Of a stretch of 64,000 nucleotides of DNA, positions 1 through 8,420 are shown one piece after another. The stretch spans positions 310,001 through 374,000 of the forward strand of contig NZ_UUPU01000029.1 in assembly GCF_900591205.1 (NCBI RefSeq), given 5' to 3'. The notes under the pieces are model-generated. The model ran no database searches. It worked only from the letters and a program-made list of their open reading frames with translations, and was not told where the DNA came from. Numbering within the stretch: the stretch's first letter is position 1; each line of letters opens with the position of its first letter. A program made the position numbers and the translations under genes. This DNA comes from Pseudomonas viridiflava. GTDB lineage: Bacteria > Pseudomonadota > Gammaproteobacteria > Pseudomonadales > Pseudomonadaceae.

Positions 1-1108
1 CGTTGGCGTCACGGTTTATCTGCATCGTTATTCAGCCCATCGCTCCCTGGAGCTCAATGGCGGCCTGAAACACTTCTTCCGCTTCTGGCTGTGGCTGACC
101 ACGGCGCAGAACACCCGCGAGTGGACCGCCATCCACCGCAAGCACCACGCCAAATGCGAAACCGTCGACGACCCGCACAGCCCGGTGATCAAGGGCCTCT
201 CCACCGTATTGCGCAAAGGCGCCGAGCTGTACCGCGCCGAGGCGGAAAACCCCGAGACCCTGCGCATCTACGGCAAGAACTGCCCGGACGACTGGATCGA
301 ACGCAAGCTCTACACCCCCTACCCGCTGCTGGGCGTGGCGATCATGGGCGTGATCGACGTGCTGCTGTTCGGCACCATCGGCATTACCATCTGGGCGATC
401 CAGATGATGTGGATTCCGTTCTGGGCCGCTGGCGTGATCAACGGCCTGGGGCACGCCGTGGGCTATCGCAACTTCGAATGCCGTGACGCCGCCACCAACC
501 TGGTGCCGTGGGGCATCATCGTCGGCGGCGAAGAGCTGCACAACAACCATCACACCTACCCCAACTCGGCCAAGTTGTCGGTGAAGAAGTGGGAGTTCGA
601 CCTGGGTTGGGCCTGGATCAAGCTGTTCAGCTTCCTGCGCCTGGCCAAGGTGCAGCGCGTGGCCCCGATTGCCCATCGCGTGGAAGGCAAGGGCCACCTG
701 GACATGGACACCGCCATGGCGATCCTCAACAACCGCTTCCAGATCATGGCCCAATACCGCAAGTTGGTAATCGGCCCGCTGGTCAAGCAGGAGCTGGAGA
801 AGGTCGATCACTCCGTGCGCCACCAATTCCATCGCGCCAAGCGTCTGTTGTCGCGCGAGACCAGCTTGCTCGATGACCGCCACCACCTGCGCATCCAGAG
901 CATGCTGGAGCACAGCCAGGCCCTGAAGGTGATCTATGAAAAACGCCTGGCGCTGCAGCAGATCTGGCTCAAGACCAGCTCCAATGGCCACGATATGCTG
1001 GCCGCCATCAAGGAATGGGTGCACGAAGCCGAGGCCAGCGGCATCCAATCCCTGCGGGATTTCGCCCACCAATTGAAGACCTATTCGCTGCGTCCTGCGG
1101 CGGTCTGA
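1..1108 (+). CDS. desA: Fatty acid desaturase (DesA-like delta-9 acyl desaturase), 3' part
   Basis: The open frame enters from the left edge (codon frame begins at base 2) and stops at 1106-1108, so the 5' end is outside the window. Three histidine boxes of membrane diiron desaturases are visible: HRYSAH near the visible start, HRKHH about 40 residues later, and HNNHH further on inside EELHNNHHTYPNS. Hydrophobic membrane segments lie between the second and third boxes. The family inserts a cis double bond at C9 of saturated acyl chains in the inner membrane, using electrons from a ferredoxin or flavodoxin partner, and thereby adjusts membrane fluidity. The tail after the third box is about 190 residues, soluble and helical. 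An internal GTG at 185 is not the start, because the first two histidine boxes lie upstream of it. The symbol is by family; substrate form (lipid-linked or CoA) cannot be read from sequence. Confidence 0.9.
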   Translation, partial: VGVTVYLHRYSAHRSLELNGGLKHFFRFWLWLTTAQNTREWTAIHRKHHAKCETVDDPHSPVIKGLSTVLRKGAELYRAEAENPETLRIYGKNCPDDWIERKLYTPYPLLGVAIMGVIDVLLFGTIGITIWAIQMMWIPFWAAGVINGLGHAVGYRNFECRDAATNLVPWGIIVGGEELHNNHHTYPNSAKLSVKKWEFDLGWAWIKLFSFLRLAKVQRVAPIAHRVEGKGHLDMDTAMAILNNRFQIMAQYRKLVIGPLVKQELEKVDHSVRHQFHRAKRLLSRETSLLDDRHHLRIQSMLEHSQALKVIYEKRLALQQIWLKTSSNGHDMLAAIKEWVHEAEASGIQSLRDFAHQLKTYSLRPAAV

Positions 1109-1115
1109 ACGTGAC

Positions 1116-1137
1116 GTGGGAGGGCTTGCCCTCCCAC
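1116..1137. repeat. REP-type hairpin 3' of the desaturase
   Basis: A perfect 9-bp stem (GTGGGAGGG / CCCTCCCAC) with loop CTTG lies 8 bases after the desaturase stop codon. It is the half-element form of the GTGGGAGG-CTTGCC repeats seen elsewhere in this window. There is no run of T on either side, so it is better called a REP singlet than an intrinsic terminator, though it could protect the 3' end of the mRNA. Confidence 0.6.
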
Positions 1138-1295
1138 CCATCAGCTTTTTGGCGTCATTTCTCGGACACCGGCAATCGGTCCTGTTGACGGAACTTCACT
1201 GCAATTCGCCTCTCTCAATGAACACTTCGCCATCATGGTGACCCTTGTAGTGACCGCTGCTCCATCCTGCGGCGCGCCCAGAGAGAGTTGTGCCG

Positions 1296-2297
1296 ATGGT
1301 TCACGAAAAGTCCCACGTAACCGATACGCCCACTGCTGAGCATCCTCGCCCAGCGGCAGCGGCGACCCTGCTGGCGCTGATGCATGCCCAGGGTGAAGTC
1401 GAGCGGCTGAGTGAGCGCGAACAGTTGCTGAGTTCACTGCTGGTCAGCGTGAACGCCGTGCTGTGGGCCATCGACTGGGCGACACGTCGCGTGCTGTACG
1501 TAAGCCCCGCCTACGAGCGCGTGTTCGGCCGTTCCGCCAGTCTGCTGCTGGCCGACCATCGGGAATGGCGCAACAGCATCCACCCCGAAGACCTCGACTA
1601 CGCCGAACACAGCCTGGCCCGCGTGTTGGAGCAAGGCGTGGTGGAAGACCGCGAGTACCGCATCATCACTGCGGACGGGCAAATCCGCTGGCTGAGCGAC
1701 AAGTGCTACATCAACCAGCAGGTCGAACCCGGCGAGCCGGTGATTGTGGTGGGCATGGCCGAAGACATCACCGAAAAGAAACAAATGGAGCTGGAGCTGC
1801 ACCGCCTCGCCACCACCGACGTGCTGACCCAAAGCAGCAACCGTCGGCATTTCTTCGAATGCGCCAACCATGCCTTCGACAGCGCCTGCGCTCAGGGCGC
1901 ACCGCTGGCCTTTCTGCTGCTGGACATCGACGACTTCAAGGACGTCAACGACACCTACGGCCACCTGGAGGGCGACCAGGTGCTGCGGCGTATCGCCGAG
2001 AGCGGCCGTGGGGTGTTGCGCCGGGGAGACCTGTTCGGGCGCATTGGCGGCGAAGAGTTCGCCGCCGTACTGCCCGGGTGTGCACCGCAGATGGCGCTGC
2101 AGGTGGCCGAGCGCTTGGGCAAGGAGATTCAGGAACTGAGTTTCAACTTTGAGGGCCAGGCGTTCAGCGTGACCATCAGCCAGGGCCTGGCCAGCCTTAC
2201 CGAGCAGGACTCGACCCTGGACAGCCTGTTCGCCCGCGCCGACGCCGCCATGTACGAGGCCAAGCGTCTGGGCAAAAACCGTGTGATCGCGGGTTAA
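1296..2297 (+). CDS. Diguanylate cyclase with PAS sensor domain
   Basis: Domain order is a short coiled N-terminus, a PAS domain with PAC tail (about residues 48-165, ending in the GMAEDITEKK linker), then a GGDEF domain (about 170-333). The active-site loop is RIGGEEF (GGEEF at 251-255), an active variant. An RxxD product-inhibition site (RRGD, 242-245) sits exactly five residues before it, so both catalysis and c-di-GMP feedback are predicted. The usual DxLTGLxNRR helix is altered to DVLTQSSNRR. No transmembrane segment is seen, so the protein is probably cytosolic and senses through its PAS domain. ATG at 1296 is preferred over GTG at 1290 because the purine-rich AGAGAGAG is then about 8 bases upstream. 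The signal sensed is unknown. Possible downstream targets of c-di-GMP in this window include PgaCD, but that is inference. Confidence 0.92.
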   Translation: MVHEKSHVTDTPTAEHPRPAAAATLLALMHAQGEVERLSEREQLLSSLLVSVNAVLWAIDWATRRVLYVSPAYERVFGRSASLLLADHREWRNSIHPEDLDYAEHSLARVLEQGVVEDREYRIITADGQIRWLSDKCYINQQVEPGEPVIVVGMAEDITEKKQMELELHRLATTDVLTQSSNRRHFFECANHAFDSACAQGAPLAFLLLDIDDFKDVNDTYGHLEGDQVLRRIAESGRGVLRRGDLFGRIGGEEFAAVLPGCAPQMALQVAERLGKEIQELSFNFEGQAFSVTISQGLASLTEQDSTLDSLFARADAAMYEAKRLGKNRVIAG

Positions 2298-2351
2298 AGC
2301 CGGGCACGTTCAGTTGTAACAGTGAAAATCCCACATTTGGATCTCGTCGTC

Positions 2352-3566
2352 CTAGGATTTGCGCACTCGCGTCAGCTCGGCCAACCCCACCTTCAGCAAA
2401 CGGGCCGTCTTGCTCGCGGCCAGTTCCTCAAGCCCCTCGTGCTCGGTCAAGCGCGCCATTTGCGCCGCCAGGTTCACCACCAACGCATCCCGGGCATACA
2501 CCCCGCCCTCCAGGGAATAAATCGCCGCGATCAATTGGCGCAACTCCAACGGCAACCGCCAACGGGCCCGCAGTGCCGAGCCATAGGCCGCACCAAACGT
2601 GTAGAGGGCTTCGCCGATCGCTTCGTCATCCAGCGCGCCGCCGCCCTGGCGCCAGTCTTCCAGGCAGCGCAGCAACGCCAGGTCGCCCAGCCGATGCAGA
2701 ATGCCGGCGCAGTAGCAGCGATCAACGTCCAGTTCCAACATGCGCGCCAGGCGGCGGGCATAGTCGGCGGTGTCCAGGGACAACTGCCAGTGGCGCTCGG
2801 CATACGCCACCAGCGCCGGATCGCCCAACACCACGTTGTGCTTGAGGGCCAGGCCCAGGATCAGATTCATGCTCTGCCCGGCGGCCAGCTTGTGCAGCGC
2901 CCCCGCCAGGGTTTGCACCGGTGCGCCGTGATAGCCGGCGCTGTTGGCGGCGGCGATCAGTACGGCGGTCACTTGCGGGTCCATACGCACCAGGTCTTCC
3001 AGGCGCTTGAGGTCCACGCCCTCCGGCCCGAGGCTGTCCTGCACGGCAGCCTTCACATCGACCCGCAGCGGCGCACCATCGCAGACTTCACGGCGGCGCT
3101 CCAGAAACACCGGCAGGGTCATGCCGGGCGCCAGCGGCGGAATCTCGCAATACACACTTTCGCCTTCGTTCAGCAGCAGATCTTGCAGGCGCTGGGTCAA
3201 GCCCTCCATGTTCAGGGGTTTGGTCAGATACGCCGTAGGCGCCAAGGGCAAGGCTTCGCGTACGCTGGCGCTGTCGTTGCGACTGCTCAGCAAAATAAAC
3301 GGCAGCGCGGGCGAGCGGCGCGTCTGGCGCACATTGCGCAGCAGGCTCAGGCCATCAATGCCTGGCAGTTCCCAATCCGCCAGGATCAGGTCGTAGGCTT
3401 TTTCGCGTAGCAGTGTGGCCGCTTGCTGCCCATCAGCGCACACATCCAGCCGTGCGTCGCAGCGCACATTCAACAGCACTTGCTTGAGCAGATCCCGCGA
3501 CCAAGGGTCTGCTTCAGCGATTAGCACTCGGGGTACAGCCGGTAAATCAACAGCAGTCATCCGCAC
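2352..3566 (-). CDS. Response regulator with HDOD output domain
   Basis: A receiver domain occupies about residues 12-130, with acidic pocket EAD near 18-20, phosphoacceptor Asp64 (in ADWELPG) and conserved Lys116 (TKP). An HDOD domain follows (about 160-370), the metal-site-poor relative of HD phosphohydrolases that usually acts as a protein-interaction or signal-output module. No DNA-binding or cyclase domain is present. The gene converges on the diguanylate cyclase, with only about 54 bases between the two stop codons. No histidine kinase is adjacent, so the phosphodonor is unknown. Start: two ATG codons (3566 and 3560); the longer form is given. Receiver-HDOD proteins in pseudomonads have been linked to motility, chemotaxis-like and c-di-GMP signalling, but a specific role here cannot be assigned. 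Confidence 0.9.
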   Translation of the reverse strand: MRMTAVDLPAVPRVLIAEADPWSRDLLKQVLLNVRCDARLDVCADGQQAATLLREKAYDLILADWELPGIDGLSLLRNVRQTRRSPALPFILLSSRNDSASVREALPLAPTAYLTKPLNMEGLTQRLQDLLLNEGESVYCEIPPLAPGMTLPVFLERRREVCDGAPLRVDVKAAVQDSLGPEGVDLKRLEDLVRMDPQVTAVLIAAANSAGYHGAPVQTLAGALHKLAAGQSMNLILGLALKHNVVLGDPALVAYAERHWQLSLDTADYARRLARMLELDVDRCYCAGILHRLGDLALLRCLEDWRQGGGALDDEAIGEALYTFGAAYGSALRARWRLPLELRQLIAAIYSLEGGVYARDALVVNLAAQMARLTEHEGLEELAASKTARLLKVGLAELTRVRKS

Positions 3567-3650
3567 GCTCCATCGGCAATGCTTGCACCATTAGTCAATG
3601 GAGCCGCATACGTACAATGAACAGGGCCTGAATGTGCTGCAAAGGGCACA

Positions 3651-3676
3651 AAAAAACCCGCCGAGGCGGGTTTTTT
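3651..3676. terminator. Bidirectional intrinsic terminator after gabT
   Basis: Six A residues, stem CCCGCC, loop GA, stem GGCGGG, six T residues. It lies about 25 bases beyond the gabT stop codon (minus-strand transcription) and can also stop plus-strand readthrough. The receiver-HDOD gene starts on the far side and is transcribed away. Confidence 0.9.
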
Positions 3677-3699
3677 CTGTCGATCAGGTCAGCTTCCGC

Positions 3700-4977
3700 T
3701 TACAGCTCGCTGAAGCACTCTTCAATGATCGCCAAACCTTTGTCGAGCTGCTCGTCCGGCGAGGTCAGCGGCACCAGCACGCGCAACACGTTGCCGTAGG
3801 TGCCGCAGGACAGCAGGATCAGCCCCTTGTCACGGGCCTTGGCCACCACGGAAGCGACAGCAGCCGCGTTCGGCTTGTGGCTGTCGCCACCTTCGAACAG
3901 CTCGACCGCGATCATCGCGCCCAGGGCACGCACTTCGCCGATTACCGGGTACTTGGCCTGAATGGCTTTGAGGCCAGTCACCAGGCGCTCGCCCACCGCC
4001 TTGCAGCGGTCCAGCAGGTGCTCTTCTTCGAACACTTCCATCACCGCCAACGCAGCGGCGCACGCGATCGGGCTACCGGCGTAGGTGCCGCCCAGGCCGC
4101 CCGGGGCGATGGCGTCCATGTATTCGGCCTTGCCGCACACACCGGCCAGCGGGAAGCCGCCGGCAATGGACTTGGCGAAGGTGGTCAGGTCGGCAGCAAC
4201 GCCCATCTGCTCCATGGCGAAGAACGTACCGGTACGGCCGGCACCGGTTTGCACTTCGTCGGCGATCAGCAGGATGCCGTGCTTGTCGCACAGTTCGCGC
4301 AGGCGCTTCATGAAGGATTTAGGCGCGACATAGAAACCGCCTTCGCCCTGAACCGGCTCGATGATGATGGCAGCGATATCACGCGGCTCGGCATCGTTCT
4401 TGAAAATGCGTTCGATGCTGGCGATGGCATCGTCATCGCTCACACCGTGCAGTTCGTTCGGGAACAGCGCACGGAACACGCCGCCCGGCATCAGGCCCAT
4501 GCCGGCCGAGTAAGGCACGACTTTGCCGGTGAGGCCCAGGGTCATCATGGTGCGGCCGTGGTAAGCGCCGGTGAAGGCGATCACGCCGGCACGGCCAGTC
4601 GCGGCGCGGGCGATTTTCACAGCGTTTTCAACGGCTTCGGAACCGGTGGTGACCAGCAGGGTCTTCTTGGCGAAATCGCCTGGGACCTTGGCGTTGATTT
4701 TTTCGCACAGTTCCACGTAAGGCTCATAGGCCAGAACCTGGAAGCAGGTGTGGGTCAGCTTGTTCAACTGCTCGGTCACGGCCGCGATGATTTTCGGGTG
4801 CACGTGGCCGGTGTTCAGCACGGCGATACCGCCGGCGAAGTCGATGAACTCGCGACCTTCAACGTCGGTCACGGTGGCGTTCTTCGCGGATTCAGCGAAG
4901 ATCGGGTGAATCTGGCCAACACCACGCGGTACAGCGGCTTCGCGGCGTTTCATCAAGGATGCGTTGGTCTTGCTCAT
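3700..4977 (-). CDS. gabT: 4-aminobutyrate aminotransferase
   Basis: A 425-residue class III PLP-dependent aminotransferase. It transfers the amino group of GABA to 2-oxoglutarate, giving succinate semialdehyde and glutamate. The PLP Schiff-base lysine is Lys269 in TFAKSIAGG, the cofactor-binding Asp240 lies in IADEVQTGAGRTG, and the GAYHGRTMM block is typical of GabT/ArgD enzymes. The start is set at MSKTNASL (4977), which has AGGA five to six bases upstream; an in-frame ATG 18 bases earlier has no comparable site. The gene follows gabD on the same strand with a gap of about 180 bases, and the two form the standard GABA-to-succinate route. Transcription ends at the strong terminator at 3651-3676. 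Sequence and length are ordinary for the family. Confidence 0.97.
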   Translation of the reverse strand: MSKTNASLMKRREAAVPRGVGQIHPIFAESAKNATVTDVEGREFIDFAGGIAVLNTGHVHPKIIAAVTEQLNKLTHTCFQVLAYEPYVELCEKINAKVPGDFAKKTLLVTTGSEAVENAVKIARAATGRAGVIAFTGAYHGRTMMTLGLTGKVVPYSAGMGLMPGGVFRALFPNELHGVSDDDAIASIERIFKNDAEPRDIAAIIIEPVQGEGGFYVAPKSFMKRLRELCDKHGILLIADEVQTGAGRTGTFFAMEQMGVAADLTTFAKSIAGGFPLAGVCGKAEYMDAIAPGGLGGTYAGSPIACAAALAVMEVFEEEHLLDRCKAVGERLVTGLKAIQAKYPVIGEVRALGAMIAVELFEGGDSHKPNAAAVASVVAKARDKGLILLSCGTYGNVLRVLVPLTSPDEQLDKGLAIIEECFSEL

Positions 4978-5159
4978 AAAGTCCTCATTCGCCACTCATC
5001 GGGTGGCGTGGTCCAAGGAATACGTGGCGGGGAGGCAACTACGGCAGCATGCGATGATCGACTGCCACAGCTTTCCCGGCCACTACGAATAACGGGGTGG
5101 AACACGCAAAGGGTCAGCGCTCTCGTGCCCTCTGCGTTTGCTGCGATCTCTTACAGAGC

Positions 5160-6602
5160 TTAGATGCCCAGGCAGAGGTATTTGATTTCCAGGTAATCCT
5201 CGATCCCGTACTTGGAGCCTTCACGGCCCAGGCCCGAAGCCTTGATGCCGCCAAATGGCGCCACTTCGTTGGAGATCAACCCGGTGTTGACGCCGACCAT
5301 GCCGTATTCCAGGGCTTCAGCCACACGGAACACACGGCCCAGGTCGCGGGCATAGAAGTAGGAAGCCAGGCCGAATTCGGTGTCGTTGGACATCGCGATC
5401 ACTTCAGCTTCGTCTTTAAAGCGGAACAGCGGCGCCAATGGGCCGAAGGTTTCTTCCTTGGCAACAGCGGCGTCTTTCGGCACGTTGACCAGGATGGTCG
5501 GCTCGAAGAAGTTGCCTTCCATCACCTTACCGCCGGCCAGCAGGGTGGCGCCTTTGCTCAGGGCATCAGCGATGTGCTCCTGCACCTTGGCCACGGCTTT
5601 TTCGTCGATCAACGGGCCAGTGGTGGTGCCTTCTTCCAGACCGTTGCCGATCTTGAGCTTGGCCACGGCCACCTTGAGCTTTTCGGCGAACGCGTCGTAT
5701 ACCGAATCCTGGATGTACAGGCGGTTGGCGCAGACGCAGGTCTGGCCGTTGTTGCGGTACTTGGAGATGATCGCGCCTTCGACGGCCTTATCCAGGTCCG
5801 CGTCGTCGAACACGATAAACGGCGCGTTGCCGCCCAGTTCCAGGGAAACTTTCTTGATGTCCTTGGCGCATTCAGCCATCAACTGGCGACCGATTTCGGT
5901 GGAGCCGGTGAAGGACAGTTTACGCACGATCGGGTTGCTGGTCAGCTCGCTGCCAATATCGCCGGCGCTGCCGGAGACCACGCTGAACACGCCTTTCGGA
6001 ATGCCGGCACGCTGCGCCAGCTCAGCCAGGGCGAACGCCGAGAACGGGGTTTGCGACGCAGGCTTGAGCACCATGGTGCAACCGGCAGCCAGGGCCGGGC
6101 CGGCTTTACGGGTGATCATCGCGGCCGGGAAGTTCCACGGTGTGATAGCGGCGGTAACGCCGATCGGCTGCTTGATCACGATCAGGCGCTTGTCCGGCTG
6201 GTGGCCGGGAATCACATCACCGTAAACGCGCTTGGCTTCTTCGGCGAACCACTCGATGAAGGAGGCCGCGTAGACGATTTCGCCTTTGGCTTCAGCCAGC
6301 GGCTTGCCTTGTTCCAGGGTCATCAGGCGAGCCAGGTCGTCCTGGTTCTCGATGATCAGCTCAAACCAGCGACGCAGCTTGTTGGCTCGGTCCTTGGCGG
6401 TGAGTGCACGCCAGGCCGGCAGCGCCTTGTCGGCGGCTTCGATGGCACGGCGGGTTTCCGCGGCGCCCATCTTCGGCACGGTGCCTAGAATTTCGCCCGT
6501 GGCCGGGTTGTTGACCTTGATGGTCTGACCGTTGTCCGCATCGACCCAAGCGCCATCGACAAAGGCTTGTTGGCGGAACAACTGGGTATCTTTGAGCTGC
6601 AT
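5160..6602 (-). CDS. gabD: Succinate-semialdehyde dehydrogenase (NADP+)
   Basis: A 480-residue aldehyde dehydrogenase that oxidises succinate semialdehyde to succinate, the second step of GABA catabolism. Visible signatures are the cofactor and active-site entry motif TPWNFP (154-159), general base Glu255 in LELGGN, and catalytic Cys289 in GQTCVCANR, where a second Cys two residues later matches the GabD pattern. ATG at 6602 begins MQLKDTQLF and has AAGGA about 9 bases upstream. The open frame extends further upstream, but that stretch has no family similarity and overlaps the promoter region. It precedes gabT on the same strand. The intergenic part between them (4978-5159) shows no terminator, so co-transcription is likely. 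Confidence 0.97.
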   Translation of the reverse strand: MQLKDTQLFRQQAFVDGAWVDADNGQTIKVNNPATGEILGTVPKMGAAETRRAIEAADKALPAWRALTAKDRANKLRRWFELIIENQDDLARLMTLEQGKPLAEAKGEIVYAASFIEWFAEEAKRVYGDVIPGHQPDKRLIVIKQPIGVTAAITPWNFPAAMITRKAGPALAAGCTMVLKPASQTPFSAFALAELAQRAGIPKGVFSVVSGSAGDIGSELTSNPIVRKLSFTGSTEIGRQLMAECAKDIKKVSLELGGNAPFIVFDDADLDKAVEGAIISKYRNNGQTCVCANRLYIQDSVYDAFAEKLKVAVAKLKIGNGLEEGTTTGPLIDEKAVAKVQEHIADALSKGATLLAGGKVMEGNFFEPTILVNVPKDAAVAKEETFGPLAPLFRFKDEAEVIAMSNDTEFGLASYFYARDLGRVFRVAEALEYGMVGVNTGLISNEVAPFGGIKASGLGREGSKYGIEDYLEIKYLCLGI

Positions 6603-6973
6603 GTCGGCTTTCCTTAACAGCACCGCGCGCACGCGGAGCGAATTAGAGTTGTTGAAAGGCGCCTTGTGGGCTGCCGTCAGGGAAATCAGCCCCAGCACGC
6701 ACGATTGAGTGAATAGCGCACGGGAGACAGAGCGTTTGAAATCTCAAACGAATCCTAGGATCAATGGGGGTACAGGGCAATAGTCTGTTCGAAAAAAAGA
6801 ACGAAAACGGCGCATTAGCCGGATCTTTCTGATCAACGTGTTTCGGCCAGGTTCCGCCGTATGGATCACCGGCACCCGGCGCAGGGCCTCTGCGGAGCGA
6901 ATTCCTACCTATAAAGGGCCAAAGAGCGGCATGGACGCCCAAGGTCGACATGGGTATGATGTCGCCCGCACAA
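6603..6973. other. Intergenic region upstream of gabD and tRNA-Arg
   Basis: About 370 bases with no credible gene on either strand. It contains the 18-bp palindrome listed separately, an 8-bp palindrome TCCTAGGA just beyond it (6753-6760), and a purine-rich run near 6790-6805. I looked for a sigma-54 type GG/GC pair in the gabD direction and did not find a convincing one. The right end (about 6900-6973) must hold the tRNA promoter. Confidence 0.6.
6733..6750. promoter_or_regulatory. Perfect 18-bp palindrome, candidate operator of the gab operon
   Basis: CGTTTGA - AATC - TCAAACG: two 7-bp arms with a 4-bp spacer, about 130 bases upstream of the gabD ATG. The size and spacing suit a dimeric repressor or activator. 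No regulator gene is adjacent, so the protein that would bind is unknown. Confidence 0.45.
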
Positions 6974-7050
6974 GCATCCGTAGCTCAGCTGGATAGAGTA
7001 CTGCCCTCCGAAGGCAGGGGTCGTGGGTTCGAATCCCGCCGGGTGCACCA
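6974..7050 (+). tRNA. tRNA-Arg (anticodon CCG)
   Basis: A 77-base cloverleaf with acceptor stem GCATCCG/CGGGTGC (one G-U pair), D-loop AGCTCAGCTGGATAGAGT, and anticodon stem CTGCC/GGCAG around loop CTCCGAA. This gives anticodon CCG, reading CGG arginine codons. The T-loop is GGTTCGAATCC and the 3' CCA is encoded. A strong terminator follows within about 10 bases. No integrase or duplicated tRNA 3' end was seen nearby, so it is not evidently used as an attachment site. Confidence 0.97.
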
Positions 7051-7059
7051 GACACAAAC

Positions 7060-7095
7060 AAAAAAGCCCCAGGTCGCAAGACCTGGGGCTTTTTT
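7060..7095. terminator. Bidirectional terminator after tRNA-Arg
   Basis: A long perfect stem (AAAAAAGCCCCAGGTC paired with GACCTGGGGCTTTTT) closes on loop GCAA. It ends the tRNA transcript on the plus strand and also faces the 3' end of the gene at 7107-7697 on the minus strand, whose stop codon is about 12 bases away. Confidence 0.93.
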
Positions 7096-7106
7096 GTGGG
7101 TGCGAT

Positions 7107-7697
7107 TTATGGCTTCTGCAACGCCTCCAACCGCGCCGGCAAGTCTTCCTCGGGGAAGCGCGCATGCAGCGCCAGCAGCTTTTCATCCGCCGCTCGGGTT
7201 TGCCCGGCCAGGCGCAGGTGCACAATTTCCTGCAACCCGGCTTCCAGCGAAGGCAACGCCGCCGGGGCGCGCTTGCTGATTTTTGCCGCAGGCGCATCCG
7301 CTAATGAGTCGGCGATTTCTGCCTGGGCCGGCGGTGCGACGGCCAATCGGGCCATGGGGGCGGGCGCTGGGGCGGAAAACGCTTGCGGCGCCGGGCGTGC
7401 GGCTTCCTGGTGGGGGGCGGAGAATGTCGCAGGGGAGATCTCCGGTTGCGGCACCGGGGAGCGCATCACCACGCCGATCATCAGCGCTACACCGGCAACT
7501 GTGGCAAATGCCATCTGCCAACGCGGTTGTTGGCAGGCTTGCAGCCAGCGTTGCCACAGGCTCGGCGGCGGCGTCGGGGCTTCGCGGCGGGCGGCGTTGA
7601 GGATGAAGGCGTCGAGGGACGCGGGCGGTTCGCCCATGCTGTTTTGACGAAAATGCTGGATCAGCTCGTCGTCAGGCGTGTGTCGGGAATCGGTCAT
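7107..7697 (-). CDS. Probable anti-sigma factor (single-pass membrane protein)
   Basis: A 196-residue protein with a soluble N-terminus (about 1-58), one hydrophobic segment (about 61-78, [19 protein letters not shown]), then a long Pro/Ala-rich stretch (about 80-145) and a short helical C-terminus. Its start overlaps the stop of the ECF sigma gene by 4 bases (ATGA), so the two are translationally coupled. That layout and the N-in, C-out topology fit a membrane anti-sigma factor that sequesters the sigma factor. The N-terminus does not show a clear zinc anti-sigma motif (HxxxCxxC), so the assignment rests on context and topology. The extracytoplasmic signal is unknown. Confidence 0.6.
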   Translation of the reverse strand: MTDSRHTPDDELIQHFRQNSMGEPPASLDAFILNAARREAPTPPPSLWQRWLQACQQPRWQMAFATVAGVALMIGVVMRSPVPQPEISPATFSAPHQEAARPAPQAFSAPAPAPMARLAVAPPAQAEIADSLADAPAAKISKRAPAALPSLEAGLQEIVHLRLAGQTRAADEKLLALHARFPEEDLPARLEALQKP

Positions 7698-8266
7698 GCG
7701 GGTATCTCCTCGGCCAGCAGGCGGCGCAGTTTCTGCTGGGCGTAACGCAGGCGGCTTTTTACGGTTTCCAGCGGGGCGCCGGTGAGGGCGGCGATTTGCG
7801 GCACCTCAAGGTCGCCGTGCAGGCGCAGCAGGAAGACTTCGCGCTGGTCTTCGGGCAAGTCTTGCAATGCGGCGTCCAAGCGCGCCTGGTCGCGGCTCAG
7901 GCTCAGTTGCTGCTCAGGGCCGGCGCTGTCGTCGGCCTGGGCGTGCAGTTGCTCGTCGTAGCTGTCGTGCAGCGGGTTGTGAATGCCGTGCTTGCGCCAA
8001 TAGTCGATCAGGCGGTTGCGGGCAATCTGGAAAAGCCACGTACGAAAACTCGCTCGCCCCTGTGGCTGCGTGCTGCTACGAATCAGGCTGAGCCAGGTTT
8101 CCTGGTAGATTTCCTCGGCCAGTTCGGCCTTGTTGCTCAGGGAGACCAGGAACCGGTACAGCCCTTGGCGATGCCGCGCATACAAGGCTTCGAATGCGGC
8201 ACCGTCACCGGTTCGATAGCGGGCCAGCAGCGATTCGTCGCTGGGTGATTCATCTGGAACAGCCAT
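7694..8266 (-). CDS. RNA polymerase sigma factor, ECF type
   Basis: A 190-residue sigma-70 family protein with region 2 (about residues 20-90, containing AEEIYQETWLSLIR and FRTWLFQIARNRLIDYWRK for -10 recognition) and region 4 (about 130-185, with DLPEDQREVFLLR and the helix-turn-helix around TGAPLETVKSRL for -35 recognition). A flexible linker joins the two. It lacks regions 1.1 and 3, as expected for the group IV (ECF) class. It is first in a two-gene unit with the probable anti-sigma factor. Autoregulation from the region upstream of 8266 is plausible but unproven. Its target genes may include the neighbouring von Willebrand lipoprotein gene, but that is inference from proximity only. Confidence 0.93.
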   Translation of the reverse strand: MAVPDESPSDESLLARYRTGDGAAFEALYARHRQGLYRFLVSLSNKAELAEEIYQETWLSLIRSSTQPQGRASFRTWLFQIARNRLIDYWRKHGIHNPLHDSYDEQLHAQADDSAGPEQQLSLSRDQARLDAALQDLPEDQREVFLLRLHGDLEVPQIAALTGAPLETVKSRLRYAQQKLRRLLAEEIPA

Positions 8267-8307
8267 GTAGGTAGCGAACTCCTTTCGAGACGTTAAAACC
8301 GTTCAGG

Positions 8308-8397
8308 TGTGGGAGCCGGGCTTGCCCGCGATAGCGGTGGGCCAGGCAACATCGGCGATACTGACCGGCCGCTATCGCAGGCAAGCCAGCTCCCACA
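8308..8397. repeat. REPIN (two inverted REP elements)
   Basis: TGTGGGAGCCGGGCTTGCCCGCGATAGCGG on the left is matched by a diverged inverse copy ending GCAAGCCAGCTCCCACA on the right, with a short spacer. This is a typical pseudomonad REPIN lying between the sigma factor promoter and the 3' end of the von Willebrand gene. Confidence 0.85.
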
Positions 8398-8420
8398 GTG
8401 GATCGTTGTTGTGTTGAAGA

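Noticed and set aside
32..1141. A 369-codon minus-strand frame opposite the desaturase
   Set aside because: The plus strand has all three histidine boxes of the desaturase family; the reverse frame has no recognisable content.
6603..6800. Sigma-54 promoter upstream of gabD
   Set aside because: I searched the minus strand for the GG-N10-GC pair with proper flanks and found none convincing.
6974..7050. tRNA-Arg as a possible integration site for a genomic island
   Set aside because: No integrase gene, no repeated tRNA end nearby, and the genes on both sides are ordinary chromosomal ones.
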